The position numbers and the translations under genes were made by a program. The notes below the pieces were generated by a model. That model saw only the letters and a list, made by a program, of their open reading frames with translations. It was not told the origin of the DNA and did not search any database. Of a DNA stretch of 36,806 bases, positions 7,390-15,588 are shown one piece after another. Origin of the DNA: DATHTK01 sp035463295 (lineage in GTDB: Bacteria; Actinomycetota; Rubrobacteria; Rubrobacterales; Rubrobacteraceae); the NCBI GenBank assembly GCA_035463295.1, contig DATHTK010000062.1, forward strand, positions 1 to 36,806, in the 5' to 3' direction. Each line of letters starts with the position of its first letter. The stretch's first letter is position 1.

Positions 7390-7620
7390 CTAGACGAAGC
7401 AGCCCTGCCCCATCCAGCCGACCTGGACGGGCTTGCCCTCCTCGGCGATCACGGGGACCGTGCGGTTGCCGCCGCTGAGCCCGAGCATCCGCTCGTAGGC
7501 CTCGCGGTCCTCTTCGACGTCGTACTCCACGAAGTCCACCCCGCGCCACTCGAGATCCTCGCGAGCCGCGGCGCTATACGGACAACCCCTTGTCGTATAC
7601 AGCTCCACCGGTCTAGCCAC
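7390..7620 (-). CDS. glutaredoxin-like protein, Uxx-star type with Cys instead of Sec
   Basis: The protein has 76 residues from GTG 7620, preceded by GTGAGGGA. The N-terminus is a thioredoxin-fold strand and active site (VELYTTRGCPYS, C13 and S16, so a monothiol CPYS). The cis-Pro loop is TVPVI. The chain ends GWMGQGCFV, placing C74 exactly two residues before the stop; this fits the glutaredoxin-like Uxx-star family, named for a selenocysteine two residues from the end, with Cys substituting here. The stop is TAG, so no Sec readthrough is suggested. It faces away from the hydrogenase operon and towards the sulfur island. The substrate is unknown. Confidence 0.75.
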   Translation of the reverse strand: MARPVELYTTRGCPYSAAAREDLEWRGVDFVEYDVEEDREAYERMLGLSGGNRTVPVIAEEGKPVQVGWMGQGCFV

Positions 7621-7945
7621 GCTGTTCCCTCACCGATCGTACCGCCCGACCATTCGAAACATGCCCGATTCGCGCATCCAACTTGTGCCCGATATTATAA
7701 TAACGTAGAGTACAGGCGGACACGCTGCAGGGGTGATGCGGCGCCGAGGCTTGCCAGAGATCAAGCGCGCGTTCGGGAAAGGGAGGCAACGCTCTTTGAC
7801 GACGGGGGTAAATCTCCGGCACTAATGCACCGGCAGGGGCGTGTCCTCGTGTGGGCTCTCCCCTGTGCACACATGAGCGAGGTACGAGCGTTCTTTCAAA
7901 GGCTGCCAAACGCGGGGACGCAAAGCTGGGAAGGAGGAGTAGTTC
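7621..7945. other. 325-base divergent intergenic region and hydrogenase leader
   Basis: The region separates the minus-strand glutaredoxin-like gene from hhyS. An AT-rich patch at 7691-7701 holds TATAAT on both strands (plus 7696-7701, minus 7699-7694), so divergent promoters could start here; no good -35 box is visible for either. The plus-strand transcript would have a leader of about 240 bases. At 7915-7926 it contains GGGACGCAAAGC, identical to part of the cyclic-di-GMP-I riboswitch core, but the rest of that fold is not evident. I find no gene in it. Confidence 0.4.
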
Positions 7946-9004
<1,059 letters not shown>

Positions 9005-9017
9005 GAGGGGAGGCTAG

Positions 9018-10808
9018 ATGGCTATTCGAGAGGAAGTTCCGGCGGAAGCCAGAAACCTCGTCGAGATGTCGTGGGACCCGATCACGCGCATCGTCGGGAA
9101 CCTCGGGATCTACACCAAGATAGACTTCGACAACCGCGAGGTGGTCGAGTGTAAGAGCACCTCCTCCATTTTCCGCGGCTACAGCGTCTTTATGAAGGGC
9201 AAGGACCCGCGCGACGCGCACTTCATCACCAGCCGCATCTGCGGCATCTGCGGGGACAACCACGCCGTCTGCTCGGTCTACGCCCAGAACATGGCCTACG
9301 GGATACGGATGCCGCCGCTGGCCGAGTGGATCTACAACCTGGGCGAGGCCGCGGAGTACATCTTCGACCACACCATCTTCCAGGACAACCTGGTGTTCGT
9401 GGACTTCTGCGAGCAGATGGTCGCGGAGACCAACCCGAGCCTGCTGGAGCGGGCGGAAGGGGCGGAGGCCCCAAACGCCAGCGTCCACGGCTACCGCACC
9501 ATCGCCGACATCATGCGCGCATTCAACCCCTTCACGGGCGAGATGTACAAAGAGGCGCTGAACATGAGCCGTATCACGCGCGAGATGTTCTGTCTGATGG
9601 AGGGCCGGCACGTACACCCCTCGACGATCTACCCGGGCGGCACGGGCACGCAGCCCACGCCCCAGGTCTTCACCGACTACCTCAGTAGGCTGATGCGGTG
9701 CATAGACTTCATCAAGAAGGCCGTCGTGATGAACGACGACGTCTTCGATTTCTTCTACGAAGCGCTGCCCGGCTACGAGGAGGTCGGCCGCCGGCGCGTC
9801 ATGCTCGGCTGCTGGAGCGCGTTCCAGAACCCGGACGCGTGCGACTACAAGTACGAGAACATGGCCGAGTGGGGACGAGCCGCCTATGTAACCCCCGGCA
9901 TAGTAGTGGACGGCGAGCTGGTGACCACGAGCCTGGTGGACATAAATCTCGGCATCCGTATCCTGCTCGGCTCCTCCTACTACGAGGACTGGGAGAACGA
10001 GGAGACCTTCGTAACCCACGACCCGCTGGGCAACCCGGTGGACAAGCGCCACCCGTGGAACCAGACCACGATACCCAAGCCCCAGAAGCGCGACCTCGAG
10101 GGCGGAAACTACAGCTGGGTCATGAGCCCGCGCTGGTACGACGGGCGCACCGGGGACCACCTGGCGCTGGATACCGGCGGCGGCGCGATAGCCCGGCTCT
10201 GGGCCACGGCGCTCGCGGGAATCGTGGACGTAGGCTACGTCAAGGCGACCGGCCACAGCGTCGAGATCAACCTGCCCAAGACCGCCGCCACGCCCGAGAC
10301 GAAGCTCGAGTGGAAGATCCCCGAGTGGTCCAACGCCATCGAGCGCGACCGGGCCCGGATCTACTTTATCGCCTACGCGGCGGGGATGGCGTTCTACTTC
10401 CTGGATCGGGCTCTGGAGCTGTTGCGCGCGGGAGAGACCAAGGTCTTCCAGGAGTTCGAGGTGCCCGACGAGGCCATCGGCTGCGGCTTCCACGAAGCGG
10501 TGCGCGGGGTCCTCTCGCACCACCTGGTTATCCGTGACGGCAAGATCGCCAACTACCACCCCTACCCGCCAACGCCCTGGAACGGGTCGCCCACCGACTC
10601 CTACGGCACCCCCGGCCCCTACGAGGATGCGGTCGCCGGAACTCCGATCTTCGAGGAGAACGGCCCCGACAACTTCAAAGGCATCGACATCATGCGCGCC
10701 GTGCGCAGCTTCGACCCCTGCCTGCCCTGCGGGGTGCACATGTACTCGGGCAAGGGCAAGATACTCGAGGTGCGGCACTCCCCCACGCTGGGGCTGGGCG
10801 TAGAGTAG
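9018..10808 (+). CDS. hhyL: [NiFe] hydrogenase large (catalytic) subunit, group 1h type
   Basis: This 596-residue subunit holds the NiFe(CN)2CO centre. The L1 motif is RICGICGDNH (C75, C78, H82) and the L2 motif is DPCLPCGVH (C568, C571, H574). Twenty-two residues follow H574, the C-terminal peptide that a dedicated protease removes after nickel insertion; a HyaD-type protease is encoded at 14784-15323. The ATG at 9018 follows GGAGGGGAGG. Size and motifs match group 1h (formerly group 5) large subunits. The protein forms a dimer with the upstream small subunit and probably passes electrons to the quinone pool. Confidence 0.96.
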   Translation: MAIREEVPAEARNLVEMSWDPITRIVGNLGIYTKIDFDNREVVECKSTSSIFRGYSVFMKGKDPRDAHFITSRICGICGDNHAVCSVYAQNMAYGIRMPPLAEWIYNLGEAAEYIFDHTIFQDNLVFVDFCEQMVAETNPSLLERAEGAEAPNASVHGYRTIADIMRAFNPFTGEMYKEALNMSRITREMFCLMEGRHVHPSTIYPGGTGTQPTPQVFTDYLSRLMRCIDFIKKAVVMNDDVFDFFYEALPGYEEVGRRRVMLGCWSAFQNPDACDYKYENMAEWGRAAYVTPGIVVDGELVTTSLVDINLGIRILLGSSYYEDWENEETFVTHDPLGNPVDKRHPWNQTTIPKPQKRDLEGGNYSWVMSPRWYDGRTGDHLALDTGGGAIARLWATALAGIVDVGYVKATGHSVEINLPKTAATPETKLEWKIPEWSNAIERDRARIYFIAYAAGMAFYFLDRALELLRAGETKVFQEFEVPDEAIGCGFHEAVRGVLSHHLVIRDGKIANYHPYPPTPWNGSPTDSYGTPGPYEDAVAGTPIFEENGPDNFKGIDIMRAVRSFDPCLPCGVHMYSGKGKILEVRHSPTLGLGVE

Positions 10809-10850
10809 GGTCCGAAGGACCCGGGCGGGCCCCGAAAGCGGGGCCCGCCC
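10808..10850 (+). terminator. tandem intercistronic hairpins after hhyL
   Basis: Two adjacent perfect hairpins begin at the last base of the hhyL stop codon. The first has a 6-bp stem (GGGTCC/GGACCC) with loop GAA at 10808-10822. The second has a 12-bp stem (GGGCGGGCCCCG at 10823-10834, complement at 10839-10850) with loop AAAG. There is no T-tract, and the next ribosome binding site follows within 10 bases. This looks like a partial terminator or 3' stabiliser that keeps structural-subunit mRNA above accessory mRNA. Confidence 0.6.
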
Positions 10851-10868
10851 CTCCGAAGAAAGGACGAG

Positions 10869-11807
10869 ATGCTTCTCGACGAAGCGGGATTGCAGGAGCG
10901 AGTCGCCAGGGTCGAGACGCTGCTGGGGGAGATCGAAGCCCTCGAAGACCCCAACGCCAGGGCCACGGCCGCCGAGATGGTACAGGTTCTTCTGGAGCTC
11001 TACGGCGAGGGTCTGGCGCGCGTGATGGAGGTGGTCGCCGAGGGGGAGGAGCGCGAGAGAGCCTTTGCGGCCTTCGCCGAGGACGAACTGATCTCGCACC
11101 TTCTACTCCTGCACGGGTTGCACCCGCTGGACGTACAGACGCGGGTACTCCGGGCTCTCGAAGAGGTGAGTCCCTACCTGCGGTCTCACGGGGGCGGCGT
11201 GGAGCTGTTGGGGATAGAAGGGGGTGTAGCGCGCGTCCGGTTGCAGGGAAGCTGCGACGGTTGTCCATCCTCCGCCGTAACGCTCAAGCTGGCGATAGAG
11301 GAAGCCGTCCAGAAGGCCGCACCAGACCTGGAGGGGATCGAGGCCGAGGGCGTAACAGATCCCCAACCGGCCCCGACCCTCGTGGCCGGCCCCACGCTGC
11401 GCAGAAAGAAGAAACGTCCGGATGGCGTAGGGGCCTCCGGCCAGGACGCCTCAACCTGGACGGTAGTCGGCGGACTTCCCCAGCTCTCCAGGGGCGGGAC
11501 GCTCCTCAAGGAGGTCTCCGGCGAGCCGGTGCTCTTCGCGAAGCTGGAGGACGACTTCTACGCCTACCGTCATTTGTGTCCCGGCTGCGGAGGAGCACTG
11601 GAAGAAGGCAACCTGCAGGGAGCTGAGCTGAGCTGCCCGGGGTGCGCGCGCCGCTACGACGTACGCCGGGCCGGGAGGTGCCTGGACGATCCGCAACTGC
11701 ACCTGGAACCCATACCGCTGCTCGTGAGCGAGGAAGTCGTCCAGGAGCATGAGGGTCCCGGTCGGCGGAGCCTGGTAAAGGTCGCGCTGCCGAGCGCGGT
11801 GGGCTGA
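10869..11807 (+). CDS. NifU-domain and Rieske-like fusion protein of the hydrogenase operon
   Basis: The protein has 312 residues. Residues 1-95 are helical and unassigned. Residues about 96-162 form a NifU C-terminal domain with CDGCPSS (C129, C132), the Fe-S scaffold motif. After a basic linker (RRKKKRP), residues 198-285 have a Rieske-like layout, but the C-x-H/C-x2-H ligands are replaced by CPGC (C237, C240) and CPGC (C256, C259), a four-cysteine site that could bind a rubredoxin-type iron or zinc. A protein combining these domains is typical beside actinobacterial hydrogenase subunits. It may deliver an Fe-S cluster to the small subunit or carry electrons; neither is shown here. ATG 10869 follows GAAAGGA. 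Confidence 0.82.
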   Translation: MLLDEAGLQERVARVETLLGEIEALEDPNARATAAEMVQVLLELYGEGLARVMEVVAEGEERERAFAAFAEDELISHLLLLHGLHPLDVQTRVLRALEEVSPYLRSHGGGVELLGIEGGVARVRLQGSCDGCPSSAVTLKLAIEEAVQKAAPDLEGIEAEGVTDPQPAPTLVAGPTLRRKKKRPDGVGASGQDASTWTVVGGLPQLSRGGTLLKEVSGEPVLFAKLEDDFYAYRHLCPGCGGALEEGNLQGAELSCPGCARRYDVRRAGRCLDDPQLHLEPIPLLVSEEVVQEHEGPGRRSLVKVALPSAVG

Positions 11808-11813
11808 GGGGCG

Positions 11814-12476
11814 ATGGTCCGGCAGGGCAACAGGAAGACCTTCTCAGCTTTCTCCTCGCTGCGCCGGTTCGCTGAACAGGAGTCCGAGAGGGCGGCAAAG
11901 GCGGAGGCCGCCCCCGAACACTGCGACCTGTGCGGCGAGCCGATAGAGCCCGAGCACCGGCATCTGCTGGAGGTCTCCTCGCGGGAGATGAAGTGCGCCT
12001 GCCGGCCGTGCTCCATCCTCTTCGATAGCGAAGCGGCGAGCGAAGGGCGTTACCGGCTCGTACCCGACCGCCGCCTCTCTCTCGAAGACTTCGAGATGAG
12101 CGACGCGCAGTGGGAGAGCCTGCGGGTTCCGGTGGACATGGCGTTCTTCTTCTACAGTACGCCCGCCGAGAGGGTCGTGGCGTTCTACCCGAGTCCGATG
12201 GGACCGACGGAGTCGCTCCTTACGCTGAGTACCTGGGAGGAGCTGGAGAGGTGCAACCCGGTCCTGAAAGAGATGGAGCGGGACGTGGAGGCGCTCCTGG
12301 TGAACCGGGTGCGGGGGGCGCGAGAGCACTTCCTGGTCCCCATGGACGAGTGCTACAGCCTCGTGGGGCTCATGCGGATGCGCTGGAGGGGCCTGAGCGG
12401 CGGCCGGGAGGTATGGGAGGAGATAGATCGGTTCTTCCAAGAGCTCCGCAAGCGCTCCAGGATCGCTGGTAGGTAG
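11814..12476 (+). CDS. DUF5947-type hydrogenase-cluster protein with Cys-rich site
   Basis: The 220-residue protein starts 6 bases after the previous stop. It has a possible metal site formed by CDLC (C37, C40) and CACRPC (C61, C63, C66), with GEPIEPEHRHLLEV between. The rest (RYRLVPDRR, FFFYSTPAERVVAFYPSPMGPTES) matches what I know of DUF5947 proteins, which occur in actinobacterial group 1h hydrogenase operons. Its role is not established; assembly or electron transfer are both possible from the cysteines and position. Soluble, with no membrane segment. Confidence 0.75.
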   Translation: MVRQGNRKTFSAFSSLRRFAEQESERAAKAEAAPEHCDLCGEPIEPEHRHLLEVSSREMKCACRPCSILFDSEAASEGRYRLVPDRRLSLEDFEMSDAQWESLRVPVDMAFFFYSTPAERVVAFYPSPMGPTESLLTLSTWEELERCNPVLKEMERDVEALLVNRVRGAREHFLVPMDECYSLVGLMRMRWRGLSGGREVWEEIDRFFQELRKRSRIAGR

Positions 12477-12504
12477 AACAGGGTTACGAGGAAAGGGGCA
12501 ACAG

Positions 12505-12741
12505 ATGGGGGACATAAGGGTAGGGAAGCCGGATACGACGCCGGACGCTCCCGCGCACACGCCGGGGATACGCCAGGGTAACGAGCCCGGCGGTACCGCC
12601 GCGGACCCCGGCCTCCACGAGACCGGAGAGATAGGAGCGGGGCGCCCCAGCATGACCTCCACGGCCCGGAAGTCCACGGGCATCAACCCCGAAAAGAGAA
12701 ACCCCATAGACCCGAACAGCCCGAACCTGCCCCCGGCTTGA
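12505..12741 (+). CDS. small disordered protein of the hydrogenase operon (78 aa)
   Basis: ATG 12505 follows AGGAAAGGGG at normal spacing and gives 78 residues rich in Pro, Gly, Thr and Asn, with no hydrophobic core: an intrinsically disordered polypeptide. The C-terminal STGINPEKRNPIDPNSPNL looks like a conserved short linear motif; I recall similar tails in small proteins of other actinobacterial hydrogenase operons, but cannot confirm it here. It could tether or chaperone a partner. It sits between the DUF5947- and DUF6084-type genes on the same strand. Confidence 0.6.
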   Translation: MGDIRVGKPDTTPDAPAHTPGIRQGNEPGGTAADPGLHETGEIGAGRPSMTSTARKSTGINPEKRNPIDPNSPNLPPA

Positions 12742-12783
12742 GAGGGTTGTCAGCGACCGCGAGAGAGCCGGCGGGGGTCCGTC

Positions 12784-13431
12784 GTGCCTGACCTGAGCTT
12801 CGAGGTCGTGGACGCCGAGGTACTGCCCTTCGCCGCCGTCCCGAGCCTCCTCTTCGAGCTGCGCATCGAGAACCTGGAGAAAGAGCCCGTCCGGTCCGTC
12901 TCCTTGAACACCCAGATCCGGATCTCAGCGACGCAGCGCCACTACGAAGCGGCGGAGCAGGAGCGGCTCCTGGAGGTCTTCGGCGCGCCGGGCCGGTGGA
13001 AAGATACGCTGCGCAGCCTGCTCTGGACCCACACGGTTCTACAGGTTCCTCCGTTCTCCGGCAGCGCGGTCGTGGAGATGCCCGTCCCGTGCACCTACGA
13101 CCTGGAAGTGGTCGCCGCCAAGTACTTCCATGCCCTCGAAGGGGGTGAGGTGCCGCTGGAGTTCCTGTTCAGCGGCACGGTCTTCTACGCGGGAGAGGGA
13201 GGGCGTTTGCAGGTGGAGCGGATCTCCTGGGAGAAAGAAGCGGAGTTCCGTCTGGAGGTCCGGTTGTGGAAGGAGATGATGGATCACTACTTCCCAAACA
13301 GCGCCTGGATCCGACTCCGCAGAGACGCCTTCGATCTACTCCACGCCTACAAGGTTCGCAGGGGACTCCCAACGTGGGAGGCCGCCGTGGAGGCGCTGGT
13401 GCGCGCGAGCGAGCAGGAGGTCGAGCGGTAA
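12784..13431 (+). CDS. DUF6084-type hydrogenase-cluster protein
   Basis: The 215-residue protein starts at GTG 12784, after a GGGGG stretch. Its sequence (LSFEVVDAEVLPFAAVPSLL, then VSLNTQIRISATQRHYEAAEQERLLEVFG, LWTHTVLQVPPFSGSAVVEMPVPCTYDLEV, KYFHALEGGEVPLEFLFSGTVF) matches the DUF6084 pattern as I remember it: a beta-rich, cytoplasmic protein found almost only in hydrogenase gene clusters. No catalytic motif is evident. It ends at TAA 13429-13431, directly abutting the next GTG, which implies translational coupling. Confidence 0.75.
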   Translation: MPDLSFEVVDAEVLPFAAVPSLLFELRIENLEKEPVRSVSLNTQIRISATQRHYEAAEQERLLEVFGAPGRWKDTLRSLLWTHTVLQVPPFSGSAVVEMPVPCTYDLEVVAAKYFHALEGGEVPLEFLFSGTVFYAGEGGRLQVERISWEKEAEFRLEVRLWKEMMDHYFPNSAWIRLRRDAFDLLHAYKVRRGLPTWEAAVEALVRASEQEVER

Positions 13432-14478
13432 GTGGACCCGGTGAAGAAGATCGCCGAGGCGGTGCTCTACGAGGGATACATCCTCTGGCCCTACCGCCGC
13501 TCGGCGAGGAAGAACCAGCAACGCTGGACCTTCGGAGGGGTCCACCCGCGAGCCTACAGCGAGGCCACGGGAGGCGACGACCCCTGGGTCATGCAGACCC
13601 AATGCCTGGTCTCGGGAGACGAGAGGTCCACCATAGAGGTGAGGGTTCGCTTCCTGCACGTAACCGAGCGGAAGGTCGCCAGGAGAAAGGGCGAGGCCCT
13701 GGATTTCGTGGAGGAGCTACGGATCGGGGACGACCTCTACCTGCCGTGGGACGAGGCAACCGAGCGAGAGATAGAGGTCGGGCGGTTCGAGCTCTCCGGG
13801 CTCGAGAGGCCCCGGCGGGTAGAGATAGACGTCCCCGGGGGGAGCAGCGAAGAGGAGCTGGCGGCTCCCACGGGGGAGGTGGCGGGCGCCCTGATGCGAA
13901 GCTGGCAACCGCTGCGCGGAGCGGTGGAGGTAGAGGCCGGGCGTCTGCGGGAGGGCATCTTCAGGGTAACGGTCAGGATAACCAACACCACCTCGTGGGA
14001 GGACAGTAGGGGCGAATTCGAGGGCCGACCGGAGACTCAGGGCGGATTCGAGACCCGCCCCTACAGGCAGACCTTCGTCTCTACCCACACGGTACTGGCC
14101 GTGGAGGGTGGGGAGTTCGTCTCGCTCCTGGACCCGCCGGAAGAGCTCCGGGAGGCTGCGGAGGGGTGCGAGAACCTGAAGACGTGGCCGGTACTGGTCG
14201 GCGAAGAGGGGCAGCGGAACATGCTGCTCTCCTCGCCCATCATCCTCTATGATTACCCCCGGATCGCGCCCGAGAGCCCCGGCGACCTCTTTGATGGGAC
14301 CGAGATCGACCAGCTCCTCATCATGAACGTCCTCACCCTCACGGACGAGGAGAAGGAAGAGATGCGCGCCTCCGACCCGCGGGGGCGCGAGATCCTGGAG
14401 CGGTGCGAGTCCCTCTCGCCGGAGGAGCTTATGAACCTGCACGGAGCTATCCGCGAGTTCCGGATGCTGAGGGAGTAG
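13432..14478 (+). CDS. hydrogenase-cluster protein of unknown function (348 aa)
   Basis: GTG 13432 follows the previous stop with no gap. The N-terminus ILWPYRRSARKNQQRWTFGG, then VHPRAY, is strikingly rich in aromatic and basic residues; the middle is beta-like (FRVTVRITNTTSW) and the C-terminus helical (EEKEEMRASDPRGREILERC). There is no signal peptide, membrane helix or known cofactor motif. I recognise it only as a companion of DUF5947/DUF6084-type genes in group 1h operons, and suggest a role in assembly of, or interaction with, the hydrogenase. The ATG/GTG coupling on both sides suggests near-stoichiometric synthesis with its neighbours. Confidence 0.7.
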   Translation: MDPVKKIAEAVLYEGYILWPYRRSARKNQQRWTFGGVHPRAYSEATGGDDPWVMQTQCLVSGDERSTIEVRVRFLHVTERKVARRKGEALDFVEELRIGDDLYLPWDEATEREIEVGRFELSGLERPRRVEIDVPGGSSEEELAAPTGEVAGALMRSWQPLRGAVEVEAGRLREGIFRVTVRITNTTSWEDSRGEFEGRPETQGGFETRPYRQTFVSTHTVLAVEGGEFVSLLDPPEELREAAEGCENLKTWPVLVGEEGQRNMLLSSPIILYDYPRIAPESPGDLFDGTEIDQLLIMNVLTLTDEEKEEMRASDPRGREILERCESLSPEELMNLHGAIREFRMLRE

Positions 14479-14479
14479 C

Positions 14480-14791
14480 GTGGATTTCTTCCGGGAGCTG
14501 GAAGGAAGGCCAACGCTCCAGAGCGTAACCGTGGGCGGCGCCGAGCTCGAAAAGGGGAGCCGGGTCCTGCTCCGGCCCCACTCCGGCGGGGATATCATGG
14601 ACATAGCACTCAAGGGGAAGGTCGCGTTCGTCGAGGCTATAGAGCAAGACTACGAGGAACGCGTCTATATCGCGGTGACGCTGGAGGACGACCCGGGGAG
14701 GGAGCTGGGGGAGGAGCGCGTCCCCGGTCACCGGTTCTTCTTCTCCCCCGAGGAGGTCGAGCCTCTGGACGTGGAGCCTCCTCGTGAGTAG
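14480..14791 (+). CDS. small hydrogenase-cluster protein of unknown function (103 aa)
   Basis: GTG 14480 begins one base after the preceding stop, and the gene overlaps the protease gene by 8 bases. The sequence contains GSRVLLRPHSGGDIMDIALK and VYIAVTLEDDPGRELGEERV followed by GHRFFFSPEEVEPL, a compact beta-rich domain with SH3-like character. No cysteine is present, so no Fe-S or metal role by Cys. It occurs within a tightly coupled set that ends in the maturation protease, which suggests help with large-subunit maturation. The family is not recognised by name. Confidence 0.65.
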   Translation: MDFFRELEGRPTLQSVTVGGAELEKGSRVLLRPHSGGDIMDIALKGKVAFVEAIEQDYEERVYIAVTLEDDPGRELGEERVPGHRFFFSPEEVEPLDVEPPRE

Positions 14792-15323
14792 ACGGGTCTT
14801 GATCGCCGGCGTCGGCAACGTGTTCCTGGGCGACGACGGTTTCGGGGTCGAGGTGGCGAGGCGGCTCGCCGGGCGCGAGCTGCCCGAGGGCGTCGAGGTA
14901 GTGGACTTCGGCATCAGGGGGATGGATCTCGTCTACGCGCTGCAAGACGATTACGAGCTCGTCGTCTTCGTCGACGCCACCCCGCGGGGCGGGGAGCCGG
15001 GGACAGTCTACCTCCTCGAACCGGAGATCGAGGAGGACGGCGAGGTAACGCTGGACACCCACGGGATGGACCCCGTCAGGGTGATCAAGCTCTCCCGCGC
15101 CCTCGGCGCACCACCGACGCGCACCCTCGTAGTGGGCTGCGAGCCGCAGGTGGTCGTCGGCGGAGAGGACTACGACGATATGCTGATGGAGCTGAGCGAA
15201 CCGGTAGGCGCAGCGGTCGAGGAGGCCGCGAAACTGGTGGAGTCACTGGTGCAGAAGCCCGACAGGGGTGACGGCGAGGCCATACCCGGCGACGGATCTG
15301 GCCTTTCGGAGAGAGGGAGGTGA
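14784..15323 (+). CDS. hydrogenase maturation protease (HyaD/HycI family)
   Basis: The 179-residue protein starts at GTG 14784, inside the end of the previous gene. It opens with VLIAGVGNVFLGDDGFGVEVARRL, the family signature in which an acidic residue (D of GDDGFG) helps recognise nickel. A second acidic site lies in VVFVDATPRGG, and a histidine in LDTHGMDP. These enzymes cut the C-terminal peptide of the large subunit after the DPCxxCxxH histidine; the 22-residue tail of HhyL is the expected substrate. The last 30 residues (PDRGDGEAIPGDGSG) are likely disordered. Confidence 0.92.
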   Translation: MSRRVLIAGVGNVFLGDDGFGVEVARRLAGRELPEGVEVVDFGIRGMDLVYALQDDYELVVFVDATPRGGEPGTVYLLEPEIEEDGEVTLDTHGMDPVRVIKLSRALGAPPTRTLVVGCEPQVVVGGEDYDDMLMELSEPVGAAVEEAAKLVESLVQKPDRGDGEAIPGDGSGLSERGR

Positions 15324-15330
15324 GACTAGT

Positions 15331-15432
15331 ATGAAGAAACTGTTGTTCATCGGCCTGCTCGTGGGAGCCGGGGCCGCAGTGGCCGCGCAGTGGCCCGAGA
15401 TACAGAGGTACATGAAGATGAGGGCGATGTAG
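15331..15432 (+). CDS. 33-residue DUF6893-like membrane peptide of the hydrogenase operon
   Basis: ATG 15331 follows GGGAGGTGAGA and gives 33 residues ending at TAG 15430-15432. A short basic start (MKK) leads to one hydrophobic helix (LLFIGLLVGAGAAVAAQW) and then PEIQRYMKMRAM. The W-P-E-I-x-R-Y-x-K ending is the hallmark I associate with DUF6893 small proteins, encoded in actinobacterial hydrogenase operons. It may anchor the soluble hydrogenase at the membrane or help it meet the quinone pool; that is inference. It is too short for usual ORF cut-offs and would be missed by many pipelines. Confidence 0.72.
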   Translation: MKKLLFIGLLVGAGAAVAAQWPEIQRYMKMRAM

Positions 15433-15588
15433 GACGGGGCCGCGAGCGGACGCACCACCGTTCACTCACCGGCGAGGAGAGCGCGCTCTGCGAACGAGCC
15501 CGAACAGACCGACGCGAACAGAGGCTGTGGGGCCTCTCACGTGCCCGCAAGGTCCGGTCCGTGGATCGGCGGGCAGACCGGCCGCGCT

